Positions 11,977 to 23,018 of a stretch of 64,000 nucleotides of DNA are shown piece by piece. The translations under genes were made by a program, and so were the position numbers. The notes under the pieces were generated by a model that worked only from the letters and a program-made list of their open reading frames with translations, searched no databases and was not told where the DNA came from. Source of the DNA: Turbatrix aceti (Eukaryota > Nematoda > Chromadorea > Rhabditida > Panagrolaimidae); NCBI GenBank assembly GCA_963969345.1, contig OZ017766.1, positions 124,001 through 188,000 on the forward strand, read 5' to 3'. Within the stretch, counting starts at the first letter, position 1, and every line of letters starts with the position of its first letter.

Positions 11977-12830
11977 AAGAGGCAGTCTTCGAGCCAATTT
12001 ACATCCGACGACACAGCAATTTTTTTCAAATGTTTTGAGTCAAAGTTGTAGAGGACCCTGAGGGCAGTCTATATCCGCGGTATTATATTTTTCAAAAATC
12101 GGATTCTGGAGATAGGGCTTCAGATGTGTTTTTCATAAAATCCGATGAAGCGCTTGTCGTTTCAGTCGAAACTGTCTAAAAATTTGTTCGGGGGGGGGTT
12201 TCAGGGGACAAGAAATACGATGGCATACTCAAATCTTTAAAAAAACAACTGCAAGTATTTTTTATTGAATTTCGGGGTCACAAAATCGGCTGCCATATAT
12301 TTATTTTGAAAAATGGACCATATAAACCATATCCTATCTGAAAGCCCGTTTTTTTCTGTGTCGAATAGACTACAAATCGAGATCTAGAAGGCGGGGGGAA
12401 ATCTACATTTTTTTCTTGAAGAGCTTATTCGACGCAGAAAAAAACGGGCTTTCAGATAGGGTATGGTTTATATGGTCCATTTTGCAAAATAAAGATATGG
12501 CAGCCGATTTTGTGACCCCGAAATTCAATAAAAAATACTTGCAGTTGTTTTTTTAAAGATTTGAGTATTCCATCGTATTCCTTGTCCCCTGAAACCCCCC
12601 TGAACAAATTTTTAGACAGTTTTGACTACAACGACAAGCGCTTCATCGGATTTTATGAAAAACACATCTGAAGCCCTATCTCCAGAATCCGATTTTTGAA
12701 AAATATAATACCGCGGATATAGACTGCCCTCAGGGTCCTCTACAACTTTGACTCAAAACATTTGAAAATGTAAAAATTGCTGTGTCGAACTTCTCCCCTT
12801 ATTGGTAAAAATTCTCGCAGACTGCCTCTT
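11977..12830. mobile_element. Long-TIR foldback element FB1
   Basis: Arms at about 11977-12369 and 12427-12830 are inverted copies of each other around a 57-bp loop. Terminal motif: AAGAGGCAGTCTTCGAG on the left and CTCGCAGACTGCCTCTT on the right. TTAA overlaps the right end, while the left end reads CTAA. The left end is preceded by an inverted copy of the same terminus, making a near-perfect 19-bp hairpin at 11955-11994. There is no coding capacity. Confidence 0.8.
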
Positions 12831-13752
12831 AACAACAAAAAAATTTAAATATTATTTATAAATAGTTGATTATCTGACTTTTTGCCAGACACAAAATTTT
12901 TCGTTTTGCCTTTGATTAAGCAAAACGAAAAATTTTAGAAGTAAAGAAAAAAACCCATTTGCTTCCGCCCAGAAAGTAAGCTTTAACTTTAAATTTTTCG
13001 ATGAAATTTTAAAAATGTCTCATTGTGTTTTTCTAATGTAAGCTCAAAAAAATGGCACATGCCTAAAAAAATAAGAGCTAAAACCGAACGGAGACCAAAA
13101 AAGCGGTGTAATGAGACGTTCATTGCTTCTCCTTTTTTCTCCCCTCATGGCCATTTTGTGTCCTTTCAATGACCCTTTTAAAAACTCATTTTAGCGTTTT
13201 GATGCATTGCTTCTAGCGAGAAATGCAAAAAAAAGGAATATTGTTCTTGCTTTATTTTTTTTGTTTATTTTGAGAAGTTAACACAGATAAGACAACGTTG
13301 CTGTTAATTTCCTGCAGCACTCGTGTTTTTTAGGGCACTTACTCAAACATCGGGAAATACTTATTTCCGTCGATGTGAACATATAACAAGCTTCTGGTGG
13401 AAAAGCATCTGTGGAGAAGAATTCGCGACAGCATCTAATGATGACGGTCGGCTAACACATATAAACAAACACTTGCTATGGTTAAGCTCCCGGAAAGTAT
13501 TTTTCGCGATCAAACAGTTTTATGAGAAATTGCACCTTGGGAGTAAAAAAAATCAGTGTGATTTTAAGAACGCATTGAAAACGATTTTTTGAGCAAATCA
13601 TTGTTTATATCAACATTTTAATGATAGGAAACCTCTAAAACTATGTATAACTATGTACCTGTAATTACAAATATGATATCAAATATCATCCATCAATCTG
13701 TAACACAATGCGCAAAAGGGTCAAAAAGTTAAAAAAACCTGAATGCATTGAG
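12831..13752. other. Spacer without recognised gene
   Basis: AT-rich. A plus-strand open frame at 13323-13592 has no recognisable motif. Nothing else is seen. Confidence 0.45.
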
Positions 13753-13760
13753 ACGACAAC

Positions 13761-14230
13761 CAGGGTTCTCAACGGGCCTGTTTTTTTTCGGCCCGGGCCG
13801 GCCCGCCTTAATAGTACCTAGTTTTGTAAATAAATTTTATCGTCGAAAAACCGTTAAAAAACAACAACAAACCCGAAGGAGGCAGAGACACTTCCTCATC
13901 GTTGCACAGATTCATTTTCCGCTCAATTACTAGTGCTCTTATGAGCTGACGACAAAATTACGGCGCCCGCGATTTACCTTTTGCTTCCAGATTAGCCCAA
14001 AAGAGCGGTGCCAGGTCCGCATTCTGCGTGCATTTCTTTGCATTCTTCGCGGTTTTTACTTTTTCATAAAATTTTTCATAAATTTTGCGTAAAATATGCA
14101 TTTTTTAAATTATTTTCCAGCCCGTTTTGGCCCGGGCCGGCCAACAAAACCAATCGGCCCGGCCCGGGCCGTGGAAAACACCGGCCCGGGCCGGGCTGGC
14201 CCGGCCCGACCCGGCCCGTTGAGAACCCTG
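13761..14230. mobile_element. hAT-type MITE, 470 bp
   Basis: The ends are perfect inverted repeats CAGGGTTCTCAACGGGC...GCCCGTTGAGAACCCTG. They are flanked by the 8-bp duplication ACGACAAC at 13753-13760 and 14231-14238. Subterminal regions are dense in CGGCCCGGGCC. No transposase is present, so mobility would depend on a hAT transposase elsewhere. Confidence 0.9.
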
Positions 14231-14454
14231 ACGACAACGAGTTTTCATTTTAAAACTCTCCGGGTTGTCGGGTGTGTAACATAAAGACGATTATGCAATA
14301 ATCGGTTTGTTGTAAAGAAAAAATGACAAGCAACAACAAAGTAATAAAAAGCGATTTTACAGACTTCAAAAGGTCTTTTTTATTTTTGTGACAAAAATAC
14401 CTATCAAAAATACCTAAAAATACCTACCTATCATTGATACTTCCGAAATACTCC

Positions 14455-14592
14455 TACCAAGGACTACGACGTGGCGAAGGTAGCTACGATTGACGGCGCC
14501 CTCTCCGTGCAATCCCGATACTCATCACTATCTCTTTAACTTTTGTGATTAGTAATTAAGCACAAGTAAGACTAATAAATATATGGTGAAAT
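14455..14592 (+). mobile_element. LINE family A 3' end
   Basis: GGACTACGACGTGGCGAAGG through a short 3' UTR to a degraded tail. It matches the C-terminal ORF segment and 3' UTR of the copies at 22.8 and 52.8 kb. Confidence 0.7.
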
Positions 14593-17229
14593 GTAATGCA
14601 TCATTGAGACCATTCAACTAAAGATGAGTCACAACAACTTTGAAAAACAAACTTCCGTGATAATCAAAAAAATACAGAAATGGAAATCAATCATCGACGA
14701 CACAATTAAGACCAAATTTTGTTGCCAAAGATAGAAGCCGGATTTTCAACGGCCTTGTTTTTAAGTCAAAGAAAACATTTTTGTAACTACATGCATTATC
14801 AAGCACGCGCGTAAAAAAGTAGTGAACGGATGAAAATGAAGTTATTAATCACAATCACTGCAGGATTTATTTAAAAAAATATTTGTGTACACATCAAAAA
14901 ACTGCAAATTAACCGCCCGTCAAGAAGCACGTAATGCAGACGCAATTCAAACCAAACCGCTGTCAGTCACGTTATCATAGTCCGCGCAAAAACACCTTTC
15001 TGCACAGACCCCTCCCCTCCTTCGCTCTGGCCGGTAGAAGCGATCGCTCCGTCGTTGACACAACAAATGCACAAAACGTCACTTTTTTGACTCCTGGCAG
15101 AACCTGCAAGGGGGTTAGCCAAACAAAGTGACGCGTACTTTTCCCCTGGAACTTCCAAAAAGTCTCTGGAGAGTGATGGCGTGCAGATAGGTGATCGCAG
15201 AACTGGGGATGAATCACCGCTCATCACTATTCGTCAGCTGCTTCTTCCTTCTTGAAAAGAGTACCCCCTCCCCCTTAACTGGTACCAGACTCCTGTTCCA
15301 TAATTTGTCCGACAACAGATAAGTATCGTTTGTGTCAACGGATATTGTTTTGCTAAGGATATCCGGAACAAATCGATTATTTATTTGCAATTAAAAACTC
15401 TTGCACTCAATTTTAAAAGAAAACCGATTCTGAGACGAAAAAACAATCACTCTTTTTTTTCCAATGCGTAAAAAACAACAGGCCAAGCCTAAGAAAATTC
15501 ATCCAGAATAATACTCTAGGTCTCAAAAATTTGTCTAATATTCGCTCCAAGCCTCAAACACAACAAACTTGACTACCTAAAAAACGTATAGGTCGACAAG
15601 ATAACAGACATTGCTGACAAATTTCAAAGCGTGCTAAAAGGAAGCAAAAAACACTGCACAATTGCTAACTACGCTAATTACACAAAAAGCCCGACGGTCT
15701 GCTCCTCAAGCAAAGAAATGAACGCAAGGCATAACTTTGGGCTTACATGTTTTCCCGGCGCCACTGTCACTGCCACTGGCTACCTTCCGTAAAGCTCAAA
15801 ACCAAAACGGAAAAAAATTGCAAGAAAGACAGGCAAATGATTAGGCCATTCATCGTTGTTTTTTCAGCAAAATCATAAAATAGTAAACGAGTTTTGAAAA
15901 ATTGTAAACGAAAGACAAAATTTTAATAAGAATTGAATAAAAAAATACATTTAAAGGAAAACTGAAGTTTGATGATTTGAATTTGGATTTTCAATAATGA
16001 AAAAAAACATTGGCAGCTAAATATGTATATAAAATTTAATAGAACAACTTTTGAGCAGGCTCAATCAAAAGTTGTTTTTCAAACAAGCATCAAGTTTTCG
16101 AGCGTCAAGTCATTTTCAAAAATGATCTGTGTGGGCAGATAGCACAAAGCCCCACAGCAGAAGCTAAAACCGGCAGAGTGAAGCCCATTTTTTTTTTTAC
16201 ATTTTTTAGAGGTCATTTTTTGAAATTGTAATCAAATTTTGGAGAAATTTTTGTTCAAAACAACCAAATACTGTATAAATAGGGGTACTAATCATTTACT
16301 AATGGTAAAAAGTAAAAAATATTGATGAATGCAACACAAAAATGTCCGAAAATCAAGCTTTTGGTCGAAAAAATGACCTGAAACTTTTTTTCTGGCTTTT
16401 CCGGCCGGCCTAAAAAAAATCAGGCCAGCCCGGCCGGATTTACCTTATATGCCTTGGTCTTCTCATTCCGTAAAACAGAGTACCATCTTTGGCTATAAAA
16501 CAAGTTCGTTAAAAAAATCTAAACAACAACGAATAAAAGTCCGGCCAACATAGATACCCCTTCAGACCACCTTCAGACCAGACCACCGATAAAGCATCGT
16601 TTGCAATCAACAAATCTTTTTTAATTAAATCAGTAGACATTATCCACAACCAATCCTAAAAAATTCATCCCATTACACTCATTTCATTTCTACAGCGTCA
16701 GTTTTGTTTCCTGACATCTGCTCCTCCCTTTTTCTTCTCTGAGTTAGAGCAAGTCCACAAAAGTCGTTGTCACCCAGTGGCCCCTCGACATCTTCTTCAG
16801 TGAGCAGCAAATGAGTCAGACGACTGGTTAATGGCTTGACTTTCCGTGAACGTCAGGAATAGAAAAAAGGCAGTCACACCGAGTCAGACGTGAGATCTCC
16901 TGGCAACCAGATCGACCGGCCAAAATAAACAGAGAATGAAATCCGTTGACATCAATTATAAAAAAAGAACTTTTCATCAACATCATATTTTTCCTACGAT
17001 CCATTATTTTCAATGTCATATAAACGATTTTTAGGGCCGTCGCGTAAAGTATTTATGATTATTGTTTACAAAGTGAAAGTTTTATTGTTGTTGCTGTTTT
17101 TTGATGTGAGAATAGAAATACTGCATTAAAAAATCAAACTTGATGCCATAGACTTTGAACAAAGAATGAAGAAAATAAAATAGCAAATAGATTATACGTC
17201 CCGTTAAGGTAACCGTTAGAAACAAAAAA
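14593..17229. other. Spacer; possible minus-strand exon at 15.1-15.2 kb
   Basis: Mostly AT-rich and empty. On the minus strand 15227-15110 an open frame includes SPVLRSPICTPSLSRDFLEV, a Ser/Pro-rich phosphosite-like stretch, ending at GCAG followed by GTTCTG. Acceptor and donor are both weak, so I do not call it as a gene. At 16400-16435 a GC-rich inverted pair (CCGGCCGGCCT/AGGCCAGCCCGGCCGG) is a small repeat remnant. Confidence 0.35.
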
Positions 17230-17572
17230 TTGACAGCAAAAAAAAATCTTATCAATTGTTGGCATTTTCGTGGTGCGCGCTTTAAAATTATCATTCCCCC
17301 GCTAAAAAATCTATCCGGCATAACTTCTTCACTCTTAGAGCTAGTAGACTTTTTAACAAACTCCCCACCGATGCACAACAGTCTCTTAGTCTTAATGTCT
17401 TCAAACAGCGGCTATCGGGTCTTAAGCTTTAGTCTCTTGTCAACCTCTTCCTATTGTTTTTTTCCTTTTCCCTACTCCCTTAATCTCACCTCCCTACTTT
17501 CCCACCCCTTAATGTTACCATCCCCGCATGTATACTTTTGCATGTATAAATAAATAAATAAATAAATTTTTG
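17230..17572 (+). pseudogene. Decayed non-LTR retrotransposon 3' end
   Basis: Near 17280-17430, in two neighbouring frames, the translation reads RFKIIIPP, then RASRLFNKLPTDAQQSLSLN, then VFKQRLSGLKL-stop. That order (R...IP, RA..L.N.LP, then FK..L) is the usual C-terminal signature of LINE reverse-transcriptase ORFs. One frameshift separates the first block from the rest. About 120 bp of 3' UTR follows, then a TAAA-type tail at 17546-17567. It differs from families A and B. Confidence 0.7.
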
Positions 17573-18700
17573 AATTCCAAAAACAAAAAAATTATAATTG
17601 GGAAATTGAGCTTTCATCATGACGGTTATGCTATCATGTCGTCGTTCTTTGACTTCTCGTGCCCTCTCTTCTCCCCCCTCCCGGTGTGGTTGTTAGAATT
17701 TAAGGTAGGCCAGCCTAGTCAGCCCCAAGGGTTGGTTGCCCGACAATCGTGTTTTCTACTATTCTTATTTTTCCGTTCTGTCAGTTAAGATGGATATCGT
17801 ATTTTTGTCACAGACAGTCAAAACTGTGTTTTCATTACTTCAGAAATGACAGAAGGCAGGTAGCAAAAAAAAAGAAAAAAATCCGGCTCGATCCATAAAA
17901 AATCATCAAGAAATAGTTCTTTAGTTTTCGTACAAAAATAGTCTAATTTGCATGATCTAGACGTTTTTTTACCATTTTAGGGGAAGGGGAAATTATTGCA
18001 CTGGAAACGATGCCCTGAAAGATTCACAAAAACTGTTACTGCTAACTCCAAAAGAATTTTACGTAAACTCTGAAAAAATGTTACATCCAAAAAAATAATC
18101 GGTTCAACTGTGAGATTCCCGACAATTTGATTCTGCCCGTGTCAGTTGAAGGTCGTCGCCGGCAGCAAACAACTAACAGGTTGTTACAATAAAAAATGTA
18201 AGAAAAGGATGATTGGGGCAGACACAGAGCAGGTACCGCGCATGAGCACGAAAAGTTTGATCAACTTGGAGATTCACAAATCTTTTCAACTTGTTGGCAG
18301 TAACGTTTGATTAAAAAATAGTTTTCTCAGCACACAAGATAAACAAAATGCATCACAAAAATTTTTTATATTTCACAATTTTTATTAATAAAAAGAAGTG
18401 TGCAGAAACTTAAATTTAGTGTAAATATTTTTTTCCATGAAACCAAATCATTCACAAGACCATGCAAACCCTAGTGCCCAGAAAGTGCAAAAAAAACAAG
18501 ATCTGACCTGTAACTGTTTAGTCGTAAGGGTGAGTTTGGTCTGAAAAGTATCAAGAAGCGGGTTAAAGGGTACAAAAGATTAGAAAACGCTTCGCATGCA
18601 CCATACTGACTCGGAGGAAAAAAAGCAGCATGAATGCAAACGGCGGTATGAATGCAAATAGAAAAGTAAAGAAAAAACTAACAAAGATGGGAAAACTCAC
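17573..18700. other. AT-rich spacer
   Basis: No gene, repeat boundary or RNA gene recognised. Confidence 0.45.
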
Positions 18701-21618
18701 GATTGCTTAGCAACAGGCTCTGTATCGACGCCGCCGGTTCCGGAACACGAACAGATGCCGTAGAAGATGGAATCCTTCCATGACCATATCCAATCCATGA
18801 CCCACTGAAACAAATGCAAAGAAAGTGTATCAAAAATCGTGTTGATACTCACGGCGCGATGAAAAATAAGGGCAGGGCACAATCAAAATCGGCAAACCAG
18901 CAGTTTTTAAACAAATAAAGAAACAGGCGTGATTCTCGTAAAAAATGTAAAACAACAAAAAATAAAAAATCTAAATGGAGAACTAAAATTTTTTTCAGGA
19001 AAAAGTATTCCACAGCGTTCAGCAAAACCAGACAGTATCAGTGACAACAAATTGTTTAAATTACCATTGTTACAAATGGTATTCCAACAGGATGCAAATA
19101 AAAAGAAACCATAGCAAACGAACTCAAGTATAAAATCATTGCCTCTAAATGGCATCCAAGAACAAGTTTTATTTCCTTTGGTGGCGTCTTTATCCACAAT
19201 CCGGTAAAAAAGTTTTCTGCCAGCGAGATAACCTCTAATTTTAGACATAAACGGGAAACAAAAAAATCATGGAACAGAGAACAATGAAAAAACCAGGAAA
19301 GCGGGAAACTGACAACCCAACATGAGTTAACCAGTGACAGAAGATTGATAACCGGTAAAAACAAGAAAAGAGAAATGAGGAGATGGCATTTTTCAAAAAA
19401 AATAAATTGGGTCAGTTTGGATAATCCAGATGAAAATCTTTTGCATACGACAACAATTGGAGAAAACTGGGAGGCCGTTGCTGTCGAAGTAATCATCACG
19501 AGTATTGGTCAATCCCCCAATGCCTAAAATTAGGCAAAAGCTAGCTAAAGGTAAGCTAGCCCGGCAAAAAATTATGGCCAGGTCTGAAATTAACACGATC
19601 TTGTGACAAAAAAAGTCATTTTTTTAAAACCTGGCCAAAAATATCTTTCACACACACGCATCGTGAGCGAGCATGGTTACTTTTTATTCCCTAAGGAAAA
19701 AAGCGTGGTGAAAGAAAGATCGATCCGTACAACAACAAAATAGAGCAAACGGTAAATGATCAACTTATTCTTAAATAAAAACGAATGGTATATGCGTTGA
19801 TGTTCAGAACAACATTCATCGGGTTTACCTAACTTTCACCGCAATCCGGCAAATCGCCCGCTAAGCGGTAATCCCAGGGGAAAACTGTCGCGAAAACCGG
19901 GTTATATTAATGAAACCGATATTGAAACCAATATCCTCGAGTGGGAAATTCACTTTTATCTCCCCAAAAGCTTACTACTGTGTACTACATTATATTAGTA
20001 ATCCCCCATAGAGGACAGAAGGAAGGTATTCGGACACAATTGTTTTAAAATGCGCTAGTTCGTCGAGTTGCAGGCTGGCCGCTAGATAGAATAACTCCCT
20101 AACTTCTCCTCCGAAAAACAAAACATGTGGTCAGCAAAAGTTCTTACACTGTAAAAATCGTTGGGACAAAAAACAACAAATTGTGACACACTTTTACGAA
20201 GTTTTATTTGATGAGCTTTGTAGCTGAATAAAAATAAAAATTTTAGGAGAAAAAAGATGTACATAAACTCGATATAACGCAAATTTTTTTTGTCAAAATT
20301 TAAAAATGATTTCGTTCTTTAAAATCACAAACGTGCATGCTGAGAAATTTCTAAACGAGTTTTTTGTTCTAATATCACATTAGTTGCAAATTGTGATATT
20401 AGTTTGTTTTGCAAACTAAAAAAATACATTAATTTGCAAAACAAAATTACAAAAACATAATAATTTTTTTCTGAGATCAACGTTACACATATGTATGCAT
20501 ACAATAAAATGAACAACGGTCTATAAAATCATTCACCAGTATAAGAATTAGTGTCGCAATCTACTTTTCGTTCCCGATCTCAAAAACGTGAGACGGCCAT
20601 CATTCCCCCAACTGATAAGCGATAAGCGTCACAAACATCCCCATGTATGCAAGCACTTCATTTTTCGTGGTCAGGCTTGGTCCTTTTTTCAGGTGTTTGA
20701 TCGCTTCAGGTTCCCTCCTGTTTCCTCCCCGTTCCAAAAACAGAAACGAGCGCGCAACAAGTGTAAATGAAACGGAGGCGGTAAATTCTCAGATTTGAAC
20801 CGATAATATCACTTTTTATCCCCCCAAAAAGCCGTTGAAAATCAGAAGAAAAGTGATTTTCAGCAGATTAATTGATAGAGATAATAAAGCTTTCAAAAAG
20901 CCGTTTCTGATGTTCTCCGAACATCGAAAAACGTATTAAAAATATATTATGCATCTCAATATGCAATGGTTAGGGAAACATTTGAGAATGCAAATATCAT
21001 ACAAAAAAATGTCAAATCTATTTCGTCTTTGAGAACTTTTTCTTCTTTAAAAATATAAAACAACTGCATCTGACTACAATGAAAATAAAGTTGATCTCGT
21101 GAAGAGAAAACGAAATCCCGATACTAGCTAACACAATAAACAGAAATCTGAAGTAAGGTAAGATAACACCTAGCCGACAAAATTACTTTTTCGCATCTAC
21201 ATACCTGACAGCTGAAAAAAAACAGTTTTGAGAAAACTCATCTAACAATTAGAAAAGCGTTCACAAATGCACGTCAGGTGGTCCCAAAAAGTAATGAAAA
21301 GCTGACGATCACAATCGAAAATTGAAATTTGTTGAAAAACTGAAAATGAAAAGAAGCGTCGTTCGTTTGATTCAAAATCTGCTTCAAAAGATATACCGGG
21401 ATCACTCGGTCAGCTAGGTACGCAAAGCACGCAAAGTAACTGTCCCCGGCTTTGTAGGATGATCCCCTCACCGCAGTCCTTAAGATACTGCTTTGTTGGT
21501 AAACACGGACAACGATCGGCAGCTCCTACGTATCCTCCGGCAATGGTGAAGGGTCTTGAGAGAGACAAAACAGCGCAGACCGTGTCAAATCTCTTGAGTG
21601 AGCGAGATGACGACTGTG
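18701..21618 (-). CDS. Two candidate minus-strand exons, unrecognised product
   Basis: Exon 21618-21472 lies between a good acceptor (TTTTGTTTTATAG) and a GTGAGG donor and encodes a plausible peptide including FTIAGGYVGAADRCPCLPTK. Exon 18804-18701 lies between TTTGTTTCAG and GTGAGT. Joining them in phase leads to a stop codon within the second exon, giving a basic arginine-rich C-terminus. All three frames of the second exon are open for most of its length, so the frame is uncertain, as is the link. They may be upstream exons of the GoLoco gene or a separate gene. I do not recognise the product. Confidence 0.25.
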
Positions 21619-21984
21619 CTATAAAACAAAAACAATGACCAGCGATCCACTTATAGAGGGAAGCACGCAAGTTGGTAGGTAAGTAGGAAAGTGTGAGTGC
21701 TGTGTTGCATTTGAAAAATAGACCAGCCAAAAACTGAAAAAAAAGTGGCCTCGGTGAGTAGTTCAGACTGTAGGTGAATCGCAAATGTGCATTTAAAAAA
21801 AGTTAACGCACAAAAACATTCTATGTAGGTTCAAAAAAATAGATGAAAGTGCTTAAAAATATATTTCTCAATTATGAACCTAAATTCTTTTTACCAAAAA
21901 AATATTGTCAATAAAAAATTGCATGAAATCAATTTTGCTAAAAACCACTTTCGGATTAAAATCAGACATGAACACATGCCTAAT

Positions 21985-22045
21985 TTTTAGGCCCGGCCCG
22001 TCGAAAGCCCGGGCTTGGGCCGGGCCGGGCCGGCCCAAAATTATC
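21985..22045. repeat. CCCGGGC-rich repeat, hAT-like fragment
   Basis: CCTAATTTTTAGGCCCGGCC followed by GCCCGGGCTTGGGCCGGGCC-type sequence. The same start and GC block occur at 48.88 kb, so it is one end of a dispersed element. No matching second end is present here. Confidence 0.5.
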
Positions 22046-22118
22046 CATTCTGTATTTTTTCCAAATTTTTATCCAAAAAAATAACATGAGTAAAAACCAT
22101 GTTATTTGTTAATTTTGG

Positions 22119-22795
22119 GGGTCACAAAATCGATCATCACTGATTTATATCGCATTTCGCGGATACGGCACCTAACCTATCTTCACCGCGCTTTTGGCCA
22201 GGATAGCGTTTCCACCAAAAAAACGTAGAGTTCTCCCCCCCCCTTCTGGGTCTCGATATGCAGTAAAAACGACGCAAAAAACCTCTGTTTTTTACGTGCG
22301 CGCGCGCGTGCGCACTTCCCGCCATGTTCTTTTAGGGGGGTTTTTTACGTTTTTACTACAAATCGAGGCCCAGAGGGCGGTGAGAATACGTTTTTTTGGT
22401 GGAAACGCTATCCTGGGCCAAAAAAAAGCGCGGTGAAGATAGGCTAGGTGCCGTATCTGCGAAATGCGATATAAATCAGTGATGACCGATTTTGTGACCC
22501 CCAAAATTAACAAAAAATACGGGCAGTTGTTTTTTGAAAAAAATTAAGTATTCCATTGTATTCCTCGTCCTCTGAAACCCCCGTAATAAAATTTTCAGAC
22601 TGTTTTGACTAAAATGAAGCGCGTGCCATCGGATTTTATGAAAAACACGTCTGAAGCCCAATCTCCAGAATCCGATTTTAAAAAAATCTAATATCCCGGA
22701 TATAGACTGCCCTAAGGGTCCTTTACAACTTTGGTCCAAAACATTTGAAAGTGTAAAAATTGCTGTGTCGGCGGATGTAAAAAGCCCAATCCCAA
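22119..22795. mobile_element. Foldback element FB2, left arm truncated
   Basis: An inner inverted repeat spans about 22122-22250 and 22376-22498. The outer right arm (22499-22790) is clearly related to the right arm of FB1, sharing the TCCAGAATCCGATTTT and ACATTTGAAAGTGTAAAAAT blocks. The outer left arm is missing. Confidence 0.65.
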
Positions 22796-22816
22796 TAAGT
22801 TTGTACATCGCTCCTG

Positions 22817-23018
22817 CTATAAGGACTATAGTCTATAGACTATAGACGTGACGCAGGTAGCTACGATTCACGGCGCCCTCTTCGTGCAATCTCGATACTC
22901 ATCACTGTCTCTTTAATTTTGAAATGAGGAATTATGCACGAGTAAGAGTAATAAAGTAAAAGTAAGTAAAGTAACAAGTTTGTAACCACTGAGAAACAGT
23001 GAAATAAATAAAAAAAAT
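22817..23018 (+). mobile_element. LINE family A 3' end followed by family B tail
   Basis: 22849-22975 carries the family A C-terminal codons, stop, 3' UTR and TAAAG tail. 22976-23018 is a minimal family B tail (AACCACTGAGAAACAGTGAAA plus AAATA). A small palindrome, ACTATAGTCTATAGACTATA, lies at the 5' junction. Confidence 0.65.
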
